Shown: piece after piece, positions 10,921 to 23,398 of the stretch
Position numbering within the stretch: position 1 is the stretch's first letter
Layout: each line of letters opens with the position of its first letter
Assembly (NCBI RefSeq): GCF_003945595.2
Contig: NW_024104665.1
Coordinates: 2,509,651-2,573,650, forward strand
From: Pipra filicauda
Lineage: Eukaryota; Chordata; Aves; Passeriformes; Pipridae
Length of the DNA stretch: 64,000 nucleotides
Reading direction: 5' to 3'
Notes under the pieces: generated by a model
What the model saw: only the letters and a program-made list of their open reading frames with translations
What the model was told of the DNA's origin: nothing
Database searches by the model: none
Made by a program: the position numbers and the translations under genes

Positions 10921-13900
10921 AGAGGACTCGGGCAGGATGAGCGCTAACCTGAACGCTCAGCCAGCAATGCTGTGCTGGCCTGATTACTTCTGCATGCTGC
11001 CTTCTTGGCCTTCATTCCAGCTCTCTGGAAGGTGCCCATGCTGCACCTCACACCAGATTATTAGCAAGCTCAACTAAAACAGGCACATCCCATCTACATC
11101 ACAAAAACAAACCAGATCTGAAAATGGTTAAGGAGACAGCTGAAATCTTCTAGCACTATTAAAATATCAATAATCTCTGTACAGCTTTAGGCCATGGCTA
11201 CAACAGGAAAACAGGTTCATTTTTACTAGTCTGTGTTTTGCAAGTAGCAAAATTTTGTGTCATACCTTTTATCAAAAGCTAACTAAACATGCCAGTTGAC
11301 ATAGTTTAAAAACTCTGTTTTCACGGTCCTGCAAGAGAACATGTCTTTAATATGGTTTCTGATGGTGGTTAAGCCCTGGCTGGGATCAAACCTGCATTAG
11401 ACAAAAGATTGCTCCAGGAACTCTGGTCACCCACCTTGAAGCCATTTATTACTGCAGAGGAGGTGGGTCCTTTCGTCTGGGTTTTGCCTTTCTCTTGTAA
11501 TAATGCTGTAGTTGTAAAGGTGGCTCAGCAGGTTCTTCTAACATCACAACTCATTCCTACTACCCACCCAATTTTTAGTAAGCTTTTCATATGCTAAGTG
11601 ACAGCAAACCAGATATAATCATCCTACTAGCATATCCCCTCATCTTCCTATACAACAGGCATCATCATGGAACATTGTCCTTGTGAGAAGCAGGAATGCT
11701 GGGCTCAGCAGACTGTGCTATCAGACTTTCCTTTTTGCTTTTATTTCTAAAACATGTTTTGTTTCCCTCCCAGACAGAGATCTCAGGAACATGGGCCCCC
11801 GTGCATTTTTCATGCTTATTTCTAATGCTAATTTGTGGACAGGTCAGCAGCAGCTGCTGGCACAGAGACAGGTTACTTCCCTGCAGCCTCCACGCTGCTC
11901 CGCAGCACAGCAACAAAGGCATGTGTTTATGTCTCCAGGTAGCTGCTAAATCCGTGTCTCTTAGTGAGCGCTCTGATTCATGAAGGGAAAGGGCTTACCC
12001 TGCAGCTTCTGCAGTAGTTCCCCAGGTTTCCCTCCCACACCCACATCAGAGATTTTCACCCTTCCTGCCAGGACAGCTCTGCTGTTTGTGAAACAACAGC
12101 TGATCTGCCACAGTTCACAGACCAACACATGACAGCAAACCATTACTGGCAAAGGTGCAGCATCACAGTCCTCCTCACAACGTAAGCTGTCCCCATTTCT
12201 CCATCTAACTCCTCCAGTATGTGTTGCTTCTTCCAGGACAGTAGTTACAGAGGGTTACTACAGCTAAAACTTCCTTCCTGGCTCAGAAGATACAAATCAC
12301 AGCTGCAAAACATTGTACCTACATTCTTTTGACTAAGGAGCCAAGATAAAAATCTCTCTTGAATAATGTCACCTGGACACTGAGAGCTCTGTAGGCTGTA
12401 TGTGCCATGGAAGCAATACAGCCGCATATCAGTTCTTAGTCTTTGCTTACCCCAGGCAGTTAGCCAAAATTGTTTCCATTAAATGGAAAAATTGATGACA
12501 GAGTCTGTTCTCTCATTGATGCAATAATGTTTCTGTAAAAAAAAATATTTCAAAGTCCTTCTTTTTTCGAACAAAGACATGAGAGAGAGTTACTTTGCCA
12601 AGCTTCAAGTCTCATAGAGTGAGTACTTAGCACTTGAATCTTTTTTTTTGTTTTTTCCTTCCTTTAGGGCCATTTAAACAGACTTCAATAACTATGTTTG
12701 TCTGACAATTACTGTTTCTCCCTGGCTCAGTTTCCCCAAGCAAAATCCCACACAGTGTTACCCCTGCCACCCACCTGGGTCCTCCTTAATTGTTCATACT
12801 TGTACTTTTAAATGAAAAGTAGCTGCTTTTCATCTGACTAGAAGCCAGCCTACAAAAACATACTGCTTTTCATCTTGTTTTTCTATTCTGGCCTTCAAGG
12901 TCCATCTTCTCCCTATCCACTTTGTCCTGGCAGTAAGGAAGCACAGTGTTTTCTAGCAGAGCTCTGGGATGGTCACCTCTGAGTGGTCAGAAATGACAAA
13001 GTGAGCTCCATAGGACCATGAATTTAAACTGTACAAAAGCCAGTAACACAGGCAGATGGGCCCTGCCAGCCTCTTTCAAGCTTTGAAGAATCCAGACACC
13101 AAGCAAGAAAGTGAGTTTGCCATCCTATGCCATGGAAATGGGCCCTGGCCAGTTGGGACCATCCTTCACTCTTGGTTTTCAAATGGAAACCTGAGATCAA
13201 GAAGGTCACAGGAAAAGAGAAGCTTGGGTTCTTCCTGCTGAAACACAATGACAGATTTTGCTGGCCACCATGCAGGATGGAGGTCTCACTAAAATACCTC
13301 CCAACAGTCTGTTTATGTATATCCAATACTGCGTGCCCTGGAGATCCTGCCACCCGTACCCCTGGTTCAGCATCAGGTGCTGCTGTAGGTACCTCTGTAC
13401 AAGATTTTCTCTATTATTTTTGTAGACTCTCCTCATGAGATTACTTTTGCTCAACTACCCTTTCCTTATAAATGACTTGCATAACATAATTATTTTTTTC
13501 CTTCATGGGATAAACCAGCATTTAAAAAAAAAAGAAAAAGGCAAAGAAAAAGAAAGAAATCAAACACTGCTAATTAACAAATCCATTTGGGAAAAAAAAG
13601 CAAAAGCTAAACAGAAATTGAAATTCCCAGCTAATCAAAATTTTAAAACAGTCTGAATAATATCAAAGACAAAATGGCAGTAATTTCAGACTTTCAAAAG
13701 TAGACTGTAATGTTATGAGAAGTGGTTTTCTCCATTTTCTCTCCTTTTTTTCCAAGGAGTGGAATCACTCCTTCTAAATAAGGTTTACTTGAAATTAACA
13801 CCTTTTCACAAGGGGATGGATCAATCAGCATTTTCCATTGGAAAAAACCTTCCACACAAAGATTTTCAGCTTGTTCTACAGCTTTCACTGAGCTTGACTT

Positions 13901-15184
13901 TCCTGCCTTTCCTGTACCATGTTTATTTTAGAATCGTTACATCATATTTTGTCTCATTCTCAAAATTCTCCTTTCTGTTTCTTTCCAATTTGACAGGGAC
14001 AATATTTAAATAAGGCTTAGCCAATATAAAAGTGAAGGGCTACTAGAAGGAGCAGACAGCAAGGCACAAGGCTCAACACATTCCCGAGTTATGTGGGTGT
14101 AAATCCCATAAGAAGAGAGGAACGGCTACAACTGTTCTAAAATCATTCACCTTCTTCCGCTAACCAAACATGCAGTTTGATTACTTTCCTAAAAACTCCT
14201 CCCTCTGAATTAATGTTATATATTGGCCAAGGAATTGACTAGTTCTTTTTATTACAATGAGAACCATCTAGAATATTGTTTGACATCATATATCTGTTGA
14301 ATGAATTAAAACCCAGGCAGACTGAAGCACTATGTTATGTTAGAGGAAGGAGGAAAAAAGGAAAAGTAAAGCAGGAAGGGATAAAAGATGAGTGATGGCA
14401 ATCTAGAAAAAGAAGCAGGTCTTGTGTATGACAGGCCAGTACCTTCTTCACATAATTATGGATGTTCTTACTCATCTGCTTGCATACAAATGAGCTTCTC
14501 TTTCTTTCTAGGATCCTGCTAAGTCCTGGAGGTATGTTGATCCCTTGTGGCAATAAGATCCCCAGCTTCGTTACATGTCATAACTTGGAATCAACAGTAG
14601 TCAGCCACGAGCAAGCTAAGGTCAAATTCATCTCTGCCAAGTGTTATTAAGCCAGAAGTATCAGGTACAAGTAAGAGGGAATGATGACCCTAGAGACCAG
14701 TGTCTTCAAATATACTCAGGCCATACTCAGGCAGGAAAGGGAATTTCTATGCCAGGCAGAATATAGTTGTTGCCACTATAATAATTACACTGCAAGATTT
14801 TGGACATGATGCGTAAAATATGAAAGTGGCAATGGGATCTCTGTCTTACAGAAGTTCTGATCTAGATCCATGATTTCACAAGGTGCTTTACAGGTCCCTG
14901 TGCTTTACAGAGACCCACTAAAACCAGCAATTCTTCACAGTCCACTGAAGGTTCACAATGGGCAGTTCAGACCAGCAGTGCAATGGCCTTTGGCCAGAGG
15001 GTGTGTTTCTAGTGAAATCCTGCAGCTGTCCATGTTGTGGTCAACAGCTCCAATACCAATATTAATAACCCAAAGAAATAAATATGTATAAAATAATTGC
15101 AGAACGTGACAATTGTCACTTGAACGTGACAAAAATACGATAAGCAGTAACAAAGACTGACAGATCAAGGGTCTATAGGGTAAG

Positions 15185-15387
15185 TCCTATGAGGAGAGGC
15201 TGAGGGAGTTGGAATTGTTCAGCCTAGAGAAAAGCAGGCTCAGGGAAGACCTTATCACCCTCTTCAACTACCGGAAAGGAGGCTGTTACAAGGTAGGAGT
15301 CAGCCTCCTCTCCCAGGCAACCAGCAACAGGATGAGAGGACATAGTCTCAGGCTGCGCCAGGGGAGGTTCAGGTTGGACATCAGTAG
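15185..15387 (+). mobile_element. CR1 fragment, sense, missing its 3' end
   Basis: It starts with TCCTATGAGGAGAGGCTGAG, continues with the TTGTTCAGCCTAGAGAAAAG motif and the GGAGGTTCAGGTTGGACATC motif, then stops abruptly. The part conserved as the CR1 core is present, but the last ~200 bases and the terminal ATTCTATGAT-type repeats are absent. The copy was therefore truncated at the 3' side by deletion or recombination after insertion. That differs from the usual 5' truncation of CR1. The ORF2 end is broken. Confidence 0.88.
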
Positions 15388-15824
15388 GCTTGGAGGTCAT
15401 ATAGATAGATCTGTAATTTGGAAGAAAAAGACAGTGTTTGGAAACTGAAGCAAAAATAAAATTCAGATCAAAAGAGGGCAACAAGTTCTAAACTGGAAAA
15501 AAAAGTATCAGTAGAACAGCTTAGCTAGGAGTGGGATAGTATTCCATCACCTGAGCTTCCTTACCAAGGCCAATGTCTCTATAATGTTGGAGGCATAATT
15601 CTTCCTTACAGAAACAGCCAAGTCCTTTTGGCCTGCGGAATACAGGAATACAGCAACTGACAGCAAGATGTGCCTACAGCCCCTTATATCCCCATTTATG
15701 ACATTAGTGCTAAAAGTTCCAAGCAGAAATTAAATATGGTATCAGGATAAGCAGCCCTAGTGGCGTCCTCCTTGACAGAGGGTCTCTAACAAATACAAGT
15801 CTTCACTAGTATATTTGATGTTTC

Positions 15825-15858
<34 letters not shown>

Positions 15859-16463
15859 CCTGCAACCAGCATTTTCCAGAAGCACAAAAGGGAAAAAAAC
15901 CATCTGAGTAATAAAACACGATCAGTACAGCTTTCCAAAAGTCTGATTTGATAAAAGCACGTTTTCTTCTTAAAATTCAATTAATGCTAGGGAAAGCCTC
16001 ATTTGAACAAGTATCTAAAATTTAATTGAGGAAATTTAAGAAATGTCATTTAAAATCCCACTACATGATCTTTCTTGGTTTTTATTCCTATACTATTGCC
16101 TACAATATGAGCATAGAATAGCTGAATTAGACCACTTGTGTATGTGTTGGGTAGGAACCCTGTTCTGACTTCAGTCCATCTATTGATTGAAATACCATTC
16201 CTATTCTAAGTCAAAAATATGGTATGTGTTTGGCACTGAACACCTTGGCACTGTTTCAAACATATAACAGGCAAAAATTTGGAAATAAACTTAGGAAAAA
16301 TGATGGCAAGTGAGAAACTCTCAAAACTTGTAGTTTTCATTCAAACTGCAGACCAGGAAGGAATTTCAAAGCAGCATGATTCTCCACAAAACTCTTACAA
16401 GTTTGACTGTCTGACCAGCTCTACAGGACAGGTTTGGCTGGTGTTTTGAGGGGGTAGTGGAGC
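15388..16463. other. Non-coding stretch with an A run
   Basis: Unique AT-rich sequence interrupted by an uninterrupted A run of about 28 at 15829-15856, preceded by TTTCAATT. No gene is visible. Confidence 0.6.
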
Positions 16464-16578
16464 TTGGGTTTTTTGGTTGGTTGGATTTTTTGTTGTTTTG
16501 GGGGTTTGGGCACGGTTTTTTGTTTGTTTAGGGTTTTTTTTTGGTTTGGTTTTTGGGTTTTTTAGTGGTTTTTTTTAT
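16464..16578. repeat. G/T-rich low-complexity tract
   Basis: For about 115 bases the plus strand is almost free of A and C. It is built of T runs separated by G doublets, triplets and one G quintet. The complement is the same A/C-only sequence type seen at 22.8, 34.8 and 43.7 kb. Several G runs lie close enough to make a G-quadruplex possible. An open frame that begins here reads through simple sequence and is not a gene. Confidence 0.85.
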
Positions 16579-18821
16579 GGAAAACTGCTCATTGCAGAGA
16601 AAAATAGCATCATGGCATACCTGATTGGGCTTGAAGAAAGATTTAGTCCAGTAATGGCCAGATCATCTCCACTTAGCCTCAGAAAGATTGTTCAGATTCT
16701 TCCTCCCACAGAAGAGTCATCTGAATCTGTGACCATCCTTGTAGGTCCTAGATCTGTGAATAAGCAAGAGAAACAGTGCCTGGTCAAAAGAGTCCTTTCT
16801 TATCTTGCATTCTGTGACCTAATCAAAGACCTTTTGTTGGAATAATGTTGGGTGAACTGGCAGACTCAGAAAATTCAGACACATCTCTTGTGTATGCCCA
16901 GGAATGCAAAGCTGGTTACTGTCCGACCATAACCACAACCACATAAACACAACTTTCCATTTGAGGGTATGCATGTGCTTGGCTCTCCCTTTTACCTTAC
17001 TGTGCACGTTGGCAAGATGCTGGGAAGACATAACTGCAGATAAAAGCACCAGCCTCACTATTACAAAGGGCCTTGCTGCAATGTAATATCACTGATTTCA
17101 TGGAGGTGGGAACTGTGTGAAGACCTGTCCTGGGAGGAGAGACAAGAGATCCAGATATGCATAAGCAGGGAGAGAATAAAGAGAGAGGTGGGTCATCTTC
17201 ATAAGTGATTATTTTCATGTTCTGCACCCCAGACTTACTGCAGAACATGAAGTAAGCACAGTTTCTTTAATCTACACTATCCCAGAGAATGGCCCTCCCA
17301 GCACATGGATTGACACAGAGGTGACAAGAACCTGAGACATACTACATATATTGTGTCTAATTACACACAAAAGTGTAGTCAGTGACAGAAAACACAGGTT
17401 TTCTTGAAGCCTCTTAGAATATTAAAACAGGCATTTTGTTACTTGTGGCTATGTAAGGGGACTTTCTCTCTGTGTATCTGCATGCACGCCTTCCCTTAAA
17501 TCTCTTACAGACATGTTTATAGAAGGAAGGATAAATATTTTTCCATAGCTTCATGGAAAATTACTATGAGAAACCTTGGAGTAACACAGCTGTGGGGTCC
17601 CTCATTACCTCAGCAAGAGCAGAGCCTTCTACACACTGAAATGTCATTGTGCTTTGCTGGGTATGGGCCCGCAGTTGTATGTTAAGCCCTTCTGAAACAC
17701 TTCATCAAAAGGATCAATATTTCTCAATCACAACAGTATTTTAGAGGAAGCCACCAAGAGAGAAAATTACTTTCTGATCTAGACTGCATACTGTTTCCCT
17801 AATCTATGTCTGATCTTATGACATGAGAAAAGGGATCAAGATGTCATCTCTCCAATAAGACCCAGCTAGTACCTAAACACACCTTCTACATCCTCTCTAA
17901 CTCCATAAACTTAACATCCTAGAAATTCACCTCCCAGTGCTCCACGCTTTGAGTCCAGGCAGATATTTTTGTCTTACACTTTGTCCCAAACAGCAAAAAT
18001 AACACATTCTTCCTCAGAGGTGGCTGCATTTTTGCAACATGTTAAAAACCTGTTTGGTGCTTCTCAGTAAATCCACTAAAGGTGCCAGGGGTTCTGTGCA
18101 ATGAAAGGTTCTTTATAGAAATGAAAAAAAAATAAAATCTTATAAACAAAGCCATGCAGTAGAAAAAAAACCCACCCAGAAACTGGACAGTTTTCACCGC
18201 CTCTGATCCCTCAGATGAGGCTGACCAGGACTGGCATGAAGTTGATGGGCAAGCTGTAGAAATAAGGAAATGGGAAAAAATAAAACAAAATCAGGATTAA
18301 AAAAAATTTGTTATTGAGGACTTGCTGCCTACTGAACAGTTGCTAACACAGATAAAAACACCCTTCACACTAAAAAACACTTGAGCCACTGTTCCTTCAT
18401 ACTGTCCCTGTCAGTGCACACATCCAAACAGCTGACTGAATAATTAGGGGGATACTGGGGTTTATATATTAAAAATTTTATAGTGTGAATATTTTCATTC
18501 TGTATAAATATTGGTTTAAACGGAAAACCGGAAGCTTGAATATACAAGACAGCAACTTTCTGAGTGAATAAGACCTTGATATCTACCTGTAGCCTTCTTT
18601 AGCATCTTTGTATGTGTCCACTGACACATAAGCCCCCCTCTCTGAAACACTGCATCTTAATTCTGAACCGCATTTCCAGTTCAGTAATATTCCAGTTCTG
18701 AGCTGTCCTATTGACAGTGATCTGCTGAATTTGAAAGATGGATGCTAACAAATTGAGAACATTTTTGTCCCACAGATTTCAAATTAAATGGAAAACTTAA
18801 AAACCTGAAGTTCCCTTGTGA
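16579..18821. other. Non-coding stretch, nothing recognised
   Basis: Unique sequence. The 122-codon frame ending at 16845 starts inside the G/T-rich tract. Its remaining ~80 codons have no splice context or family resemblance that I can see. No other feature was found. Confidence 0.55.
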
Positions 18822-19640
18822 GCTGTTGACACACCTGAGGGATGGGATGCCATCCAGAGGGACCAGGACAAGCTAGAGAAGTGGACCCACAAGAATCTCA
18901 TGAGGGTTAATGCAAAGTGCTGTACCTTGGGGCAACCCCCAGTATAAATACAGGCTGGGGGATGAGCAGATCACAAGCAGCCCTGCCAAGAAGGACTTAG
19001 GAGGCTGGTGGATCAGAAGCTGGACCCAAGCTGACGACATGTGCACTGGCAGCCCAGAAAGCCAATCGTGTCCTGGTCTGCACCCAAAGCAGTGTGGGCA
19101 GCAGGTTGAGGGAGGTGATTCTGTCCCTCTGCTCTGCTCTGGTGAGACCCTACCTGGTATGCTGCACCCAGTTCTGGGGTGCTTAGCACAGGAAGGACAT
19201 GGAACTGTTGGAGCAACTCCAGAGGAGGACCATGAAGATGATCAGAGGTATGGAACACCTCTCCTTACGAGGAAAGGCTGAGAGAGTTGGGGTTCTTTAG
19301 TCTGGAGAAGAGAAGGCTCTGGGGTGACCTACTTCCAGGACCTAAAAGGGGTTTATAAGAAAGAGAGGAACAGACTTCTTAGCAGGGCCTCCTGTGACAG
19401 GACAAGGGTTAATGGTTTTGAACTGAAAAAGGGTAGACTCAGACTAGACATAAGGCAGAATTCTTTTACAGTGAAGGTACTGAAACAGATTGGCCAGAGA
19501 GGTGGCAGATGCTCCATCTCTGGAAACATTCTAGATCAGGCTGGACAGGGCTTTGAGCAGCCTGATCTAGTTGAAGTACCTGTTTATTGCAGGGGATTGG
19601 ACAAGGTGACCTTTCCAACTCAAACCATTCTGTGATTCTT
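18822..19640 (+). mobile_element. CR1 retrotransposon, longest copy here, sense, with ORF2 C-terminal relics
   Basis: This ~820-base piece begins in the ORF2 3' region with the CACCTGAGGGATGGGATGCC motif. It runs through the GTGAGACCCTACCTGG and CAGAGGAGGACCATGAAGATG motifs and the TTGGGGTTCTTTAGTCTGGAG motif, and ends in AAACCATTCTGTGATTCTT. Translation of 18910-19020 shows the reverse-transcriptase tail signature SSPAKKDLGG. Later, 19324-19500 in another frame shows DRTRVNGFELKKGRLRLDIR. The two pieces are in different frames, so ORF2 is frameshifted and dead. CR1 encodes an endonuclease/reverse transcriptase that copies itself by target-primed reverse transcription. Only the end of that protein and the 3' UTR remain. 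Two open frames of 123 and 103 codons here are shadows of this relic. Confidence 0.95.
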
Positions 19641-21680
19641 TCTCCTTCCAGGTGACTGCCTAGAATTCCTATGAACTCTATTTAAGTTAAATATACTCAA
19701 GGTCAGAGGCAAGAAGTTTGTCATACTCTGTATAAACTGGGGTTTTTTTCTTTTGGGTTTTTCAAGATGCTCAGTTTCAAAAGTCTCTTACTGAAAAAGT
19801 TTATAATTACTCCTTTCATTCCTTCCCTTTTAGCTTCTTAAAAGGGAGACAAGAAAAAATAATAAATTTGAAATGTAGAACCACAAAAAAATCTGCATTG
19901 TTTTTTTTTCATTCAATCATTAAAAGTTTTCTTAAAAGTACACATAATTTTGCAAAAACAAACATTCTGGTTTAAAAAAAGATATTTTCTAAAAAGAACA
20001 AAATTTTCACTGCCCAAAATTAATTGCAAGGGAAGGAAGCAGGACCGGCCAATTGCCTTCCTGCTCACCACCCAAATCATAAAATATTTGTGGAAAAAAC
20101 ATCTTGGCCCTAAATGGCACAATCCATTAAGTGAACAAGGTTCTGCTGACTTTACTGTAGCTTGGACCAGATCCTAAAAGAGAAAAGGACAGTAATTAAG
20201 CACACAGATGGTCAGACATCCAAACACAGCCAAGTTCAATGATTTGTTTTACCCATTCAAAAGCAGCGCACTTGATACGCCACCCCAAACGTAGCTGTAC
20301 AAAAAGCTGCTGCCTTTCTGGCCTTCTCATCCCACCCCATAACTTCTCAAGGTCCGTTTATCTCACAGTTGCTCTCTATCTCCTCCAGGGACATCCCTGC
20401 ACCACCTGTCCCATTCCCTGACACTAAATCTCCCAATGTCATAGGCACTCCATGCTCTCCTCTACTCCTGGCAGGAGCTGCACAAACTATTTTCCTCCTG
20501 TTTCCACCTCCATGGTGGGCAACTCCCTCACTGTGCTTCATGCTGCAAAGACCATGGGCTAAGGGGGCTGGAAAAGCCCCTGGCACCCCTCTGAGAGAAA
20601 CCAGTCTGACTGAGCCAAAGCAGCAGAGTCTTGAGGCCATGGCTGTGCTTCACAGGTGCAGGGACCCCACCAGGACACTGCTTTTTTCTCCTTGGGCAGT
20701 TTTTCTGGCTCTGTCACAGATCAGAAGTGCACCAGACATGGGCGAAATTTTGAAGCCAGACAGATGAGGCCATCAAACCTGACCACCAAGCACACACGCA
20801 CTGACGCAGCACCAGTCAAGGAGGCCCTCAGCTGCACTGAGCCAGCAGATGCAGCTATGAGCTACTGCTTCCTCTGCCTCCTCCTCCTCCTGGCCTGCCT
20901 CCATCAGCCTACAACTGTGGATCTGCTGCTGAATTTCCTCAGCTCTTGTTGCCCTAAACCTAGGTCACAGTGCTTCAAGTTATTGTTCTCTCCTTTCCCT
21001 TCCTTCGGGCATAAATAGCAGGCAGTATTAAAATGATAAGATTGTAAAAGAGGGGGAAAAAAAAAAAAGAAAAAAAAATAAGTGTTTTCACTAGAGCCTC
21101 CCATTTCAGGCCTGTAACTGAGAAAAGCAAATACATATTACATTACTTTGATCAGTATTGAGTGAAACAAGCTCTCATCTTCTGTTTCATCTAAATCTTT
21201 TCATGGAAGACTGAAGAGAAGCTGTTTCTGCCTGCAGAATAGGCTCAGGCAGTTTTTTCTTTATAGAACTAGTCAGTTCACACCTTAACAGGAGGTCAAA
21301 TAATACAGTAAAAGAAAAGAAAAAGGTAAAAAATGCTGTCACTACTTATCTTTGCAGCAAAGTAGGGCCGTACTGAGTGCTGCTGAGTCTTTTTGCTAAC
21401 ATCCCTGTAAGGCAGAGAGATGGAAATCCTGCCCCTTCTTCCCCTGGCAGAGCCTGAGTTAGAGGAGCTCTCCTGTCACAGGCATTGGGTCCCCTCGAGC
21501 ACTTTGATGATCTGGAGCTATAGCTACGGTAACTAAGCAAGTGTTTAAGGTCTGGACTCTGCTAACAAGCTCATTGCTGTAATTTATCACCAGCACAGTC
21601 CTATTATAGGCATCAATGGCAGAAGCTGTTGCTTGTTTGAGGTCCTGGTGTTTTCTATGTTAAGTGACAGGGCTGCACAA

Positions 21681-21726
21681 GAAGAAGAAAAAAAAAAAAA
21701 AAAAAGAAGGAAAAAAGAAACAAAGC
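21681..21726. repeat. Purine-rich GAA/A tract
   Basis: GAAGAAG leads into 18 consecutive A and then AGAAGGAAAAAAGAAA. Simple low-complexity sequence. Confidence 0.8.
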
Positions 21727-22769
21727 AAACTCTGCACATCTTTCCTTTTCTATACATGTTGATATGCATTCACATACCAAACACTCACGAACCAGTGGTT
21801 TAAAATCTTACCCATTTTCTGGTCCCCCTTCCTTCCCCTGTTACTGTCCTCTCAGCAGAGCTGGAAAACCAAATACGCATTTGTGCCTGTGTTGCTTCCA
21901 AGCCTGACAGCCCAGCTTAAATCCATCTTCTATAGACATTCAAGGCCCGCTACATAAACTGAACATTAAACTTTGATATGTTTACGGGGACTTCTCTGAC
22001 CATTTGGCTGCTTGTTTTATTGCTCTTTGCGTATGCAAAAGCAAGTCCAGCCCTCTCATCTCCTTCAGTGAAACCACCAGGAATGTCTGAGCAGATCCCC
22101 TAATTCTCCTTGTAGGACAAAGGGAATTATTTCCACAAACATCTTAAAATTCAAGGAGTGGCTTTCCACTTTTCTGGTCTGTAGGATCTGAAGTGGCTCA
22201 AAATTACTGACATGAATTTATTTTTTTACTGGCAAAAATAGCCATCTGAACTGGCAATCTTCACCTGCTCTTTTCTTTTCATATTTGAAAATCCCGTTTT
22301 CCTAACCAAGCAAAAAAATACCCTATTAATTTAGTTGTATTAGTGAATAAGCATCCAAATTTTGCCTGTCAGGATTTTTTGCTTTTTAAAAAAGCTTTTT
22401 CTTCCTCTCTGTGTCTAAGAAATAAAGGGGAAAAATGAAAAAATATACAGTAAGAAGTTATAAAAGAAGTTACCTAAAAATCACAGATAATTAGAAAGTT
22501 TTAATTTGTGCATAAAAGTAGACTTCTTCCTGGCATTGCAAATGTGCTGCTTAGTCTAAGCTCTGTGGCATTCAGAGAAGGGGAAAATGCTGAGCGTGTC
22601 ACAGCTCTTGCTGGTTAATTAGGTTGTGGTTGCCACCGCAGCTGAGCTTGGTCTAACTGTTGACTAAAGGGATCACCCCCCTCCTCACCAATCCTACCAC
22701 CTCTTTGCATGGGATCCCCAGCTTACCAGCCTCCTAGAGACGGCTCAGCACACTAAACCTAGAGAGAGG

Positions 22770-22863
22770 GGGGGAAAAAACACCCAAAAAAACCACACAT
22801 CCCCCCCCCCAAAAAAACCAACAACAAAAAAAGCCAAACAAACAAACAAACCACAAAACCCCC
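22770..22863. repeat. A/C-only low-complexity tract with G7 and C10 runs
   Basis: The tract opens with a G run, then becomes almost purely A and C. It includes ten consecutive C at 22801-22810 and tandem CAAA units around 22835-22850. The plus strand then lacks T and, apart from one site, G. It is the same sequence type as the tracts at 34.8 and 43.7 kb. Confidence 0.85.
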
Positions 22864-23327
22864 ATGACTCAGCCACTTAAAAACTAATATTTTTTCTGGT
22901 CTTCATGTCAACTGAATCAACAGGTGCTACTCCCAGCTCAAGGAGGAGGCAGGACCACAGCTACGGGGTGGGAAGGAAGAGGGGGTACATCCCTTTCAGT
23001 GTGGAGAACCTACTGGACTGTTGCAGTTGTATCACCACTGAGAAACTCTCCAGGCACAATCTGCTGACAAAGACTGCCTGATCCATGGCTGCTCTCCCAG
23101 AAACTGTTGAGATGCATGCAATCACCCTACCCATCTCCATCCTTACTGGTCTGCAATCTCCAGTGGTGAAGCAGCAAATGGGATAGCAACTTCTTGCACT
23201 CCCCCATGACATTTCTTAGTATACTTCTTTCCTCCAAGCATGCATGTCAGGCTTGCTAAATCCATCAGATGCACTGTGATTTATAATTTCTGAGCAACTT
23301 ACAGGTATTTAGAGAAAGTCTTCAGAG

Positions 23328-23363
23328 GAAAGTGGAAAAAAATCCAAACAAACAACCTAAAAC

Positions 23364-23397
<34 letters not shown>
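23328..23397. repeat. A/C-rich tract ending in an A run
   Basis: An A/C-rich lead-in (AATCCAAACAAACAACC) passes into about 33 consecutive A (23365-23397). Simple repeat. The frame that reads through it as poly-lysine is not a gene. Confidence 0.85.

Positions 23398-23398
<1 letters not shown>

Larger units (their letters stand above)
6536..15184. other. Non-coding stretch with scattered low-complexity DNA
   Basis: Mostly unique AT-rich sequence. It contains A/C-rich patches near 7200-7240, the GC-rich patch at 10.73-10.81 kb, and T runs near 10330 and 12640. No exon with convincing splice context was recognised. Long-looking frames at 9875-10224, 10534-10911, 11665-11983 and 13024-13438 overlap on both strands and show no family resemblance. 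I treat them as chance. Confidence 0.5.

Noticed and set aside
11361..11390. GATGGTGGTTAAGCCCTGG, which resembles the start of some avian retroviral LTRs
   Set aside because: The resemblance covers under 30 bases and the expected continuation, second LTR and target duplication are absent.
16477..16845. 122-codon plus-strand frame starting with Phe/Gly/Val-rich sequence
   Set aside because: The front is the translated G/T-rich tract. The rest (about 80 codons) shows no recognisable domain or splice sites.
18910..19281. 123-codon plus-strand frame as a possible gene
   Set aside because: It is the degraded C-terminal part of CR1 ORF2 and is covered by the repeat annotation.
20347..21018. Overlapping 97-132 codon frames on both strands
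   Set aside because: Open frames on both strands in a moderately GC-rich stretch are expected by chance. No domain, no consistent splice sites.
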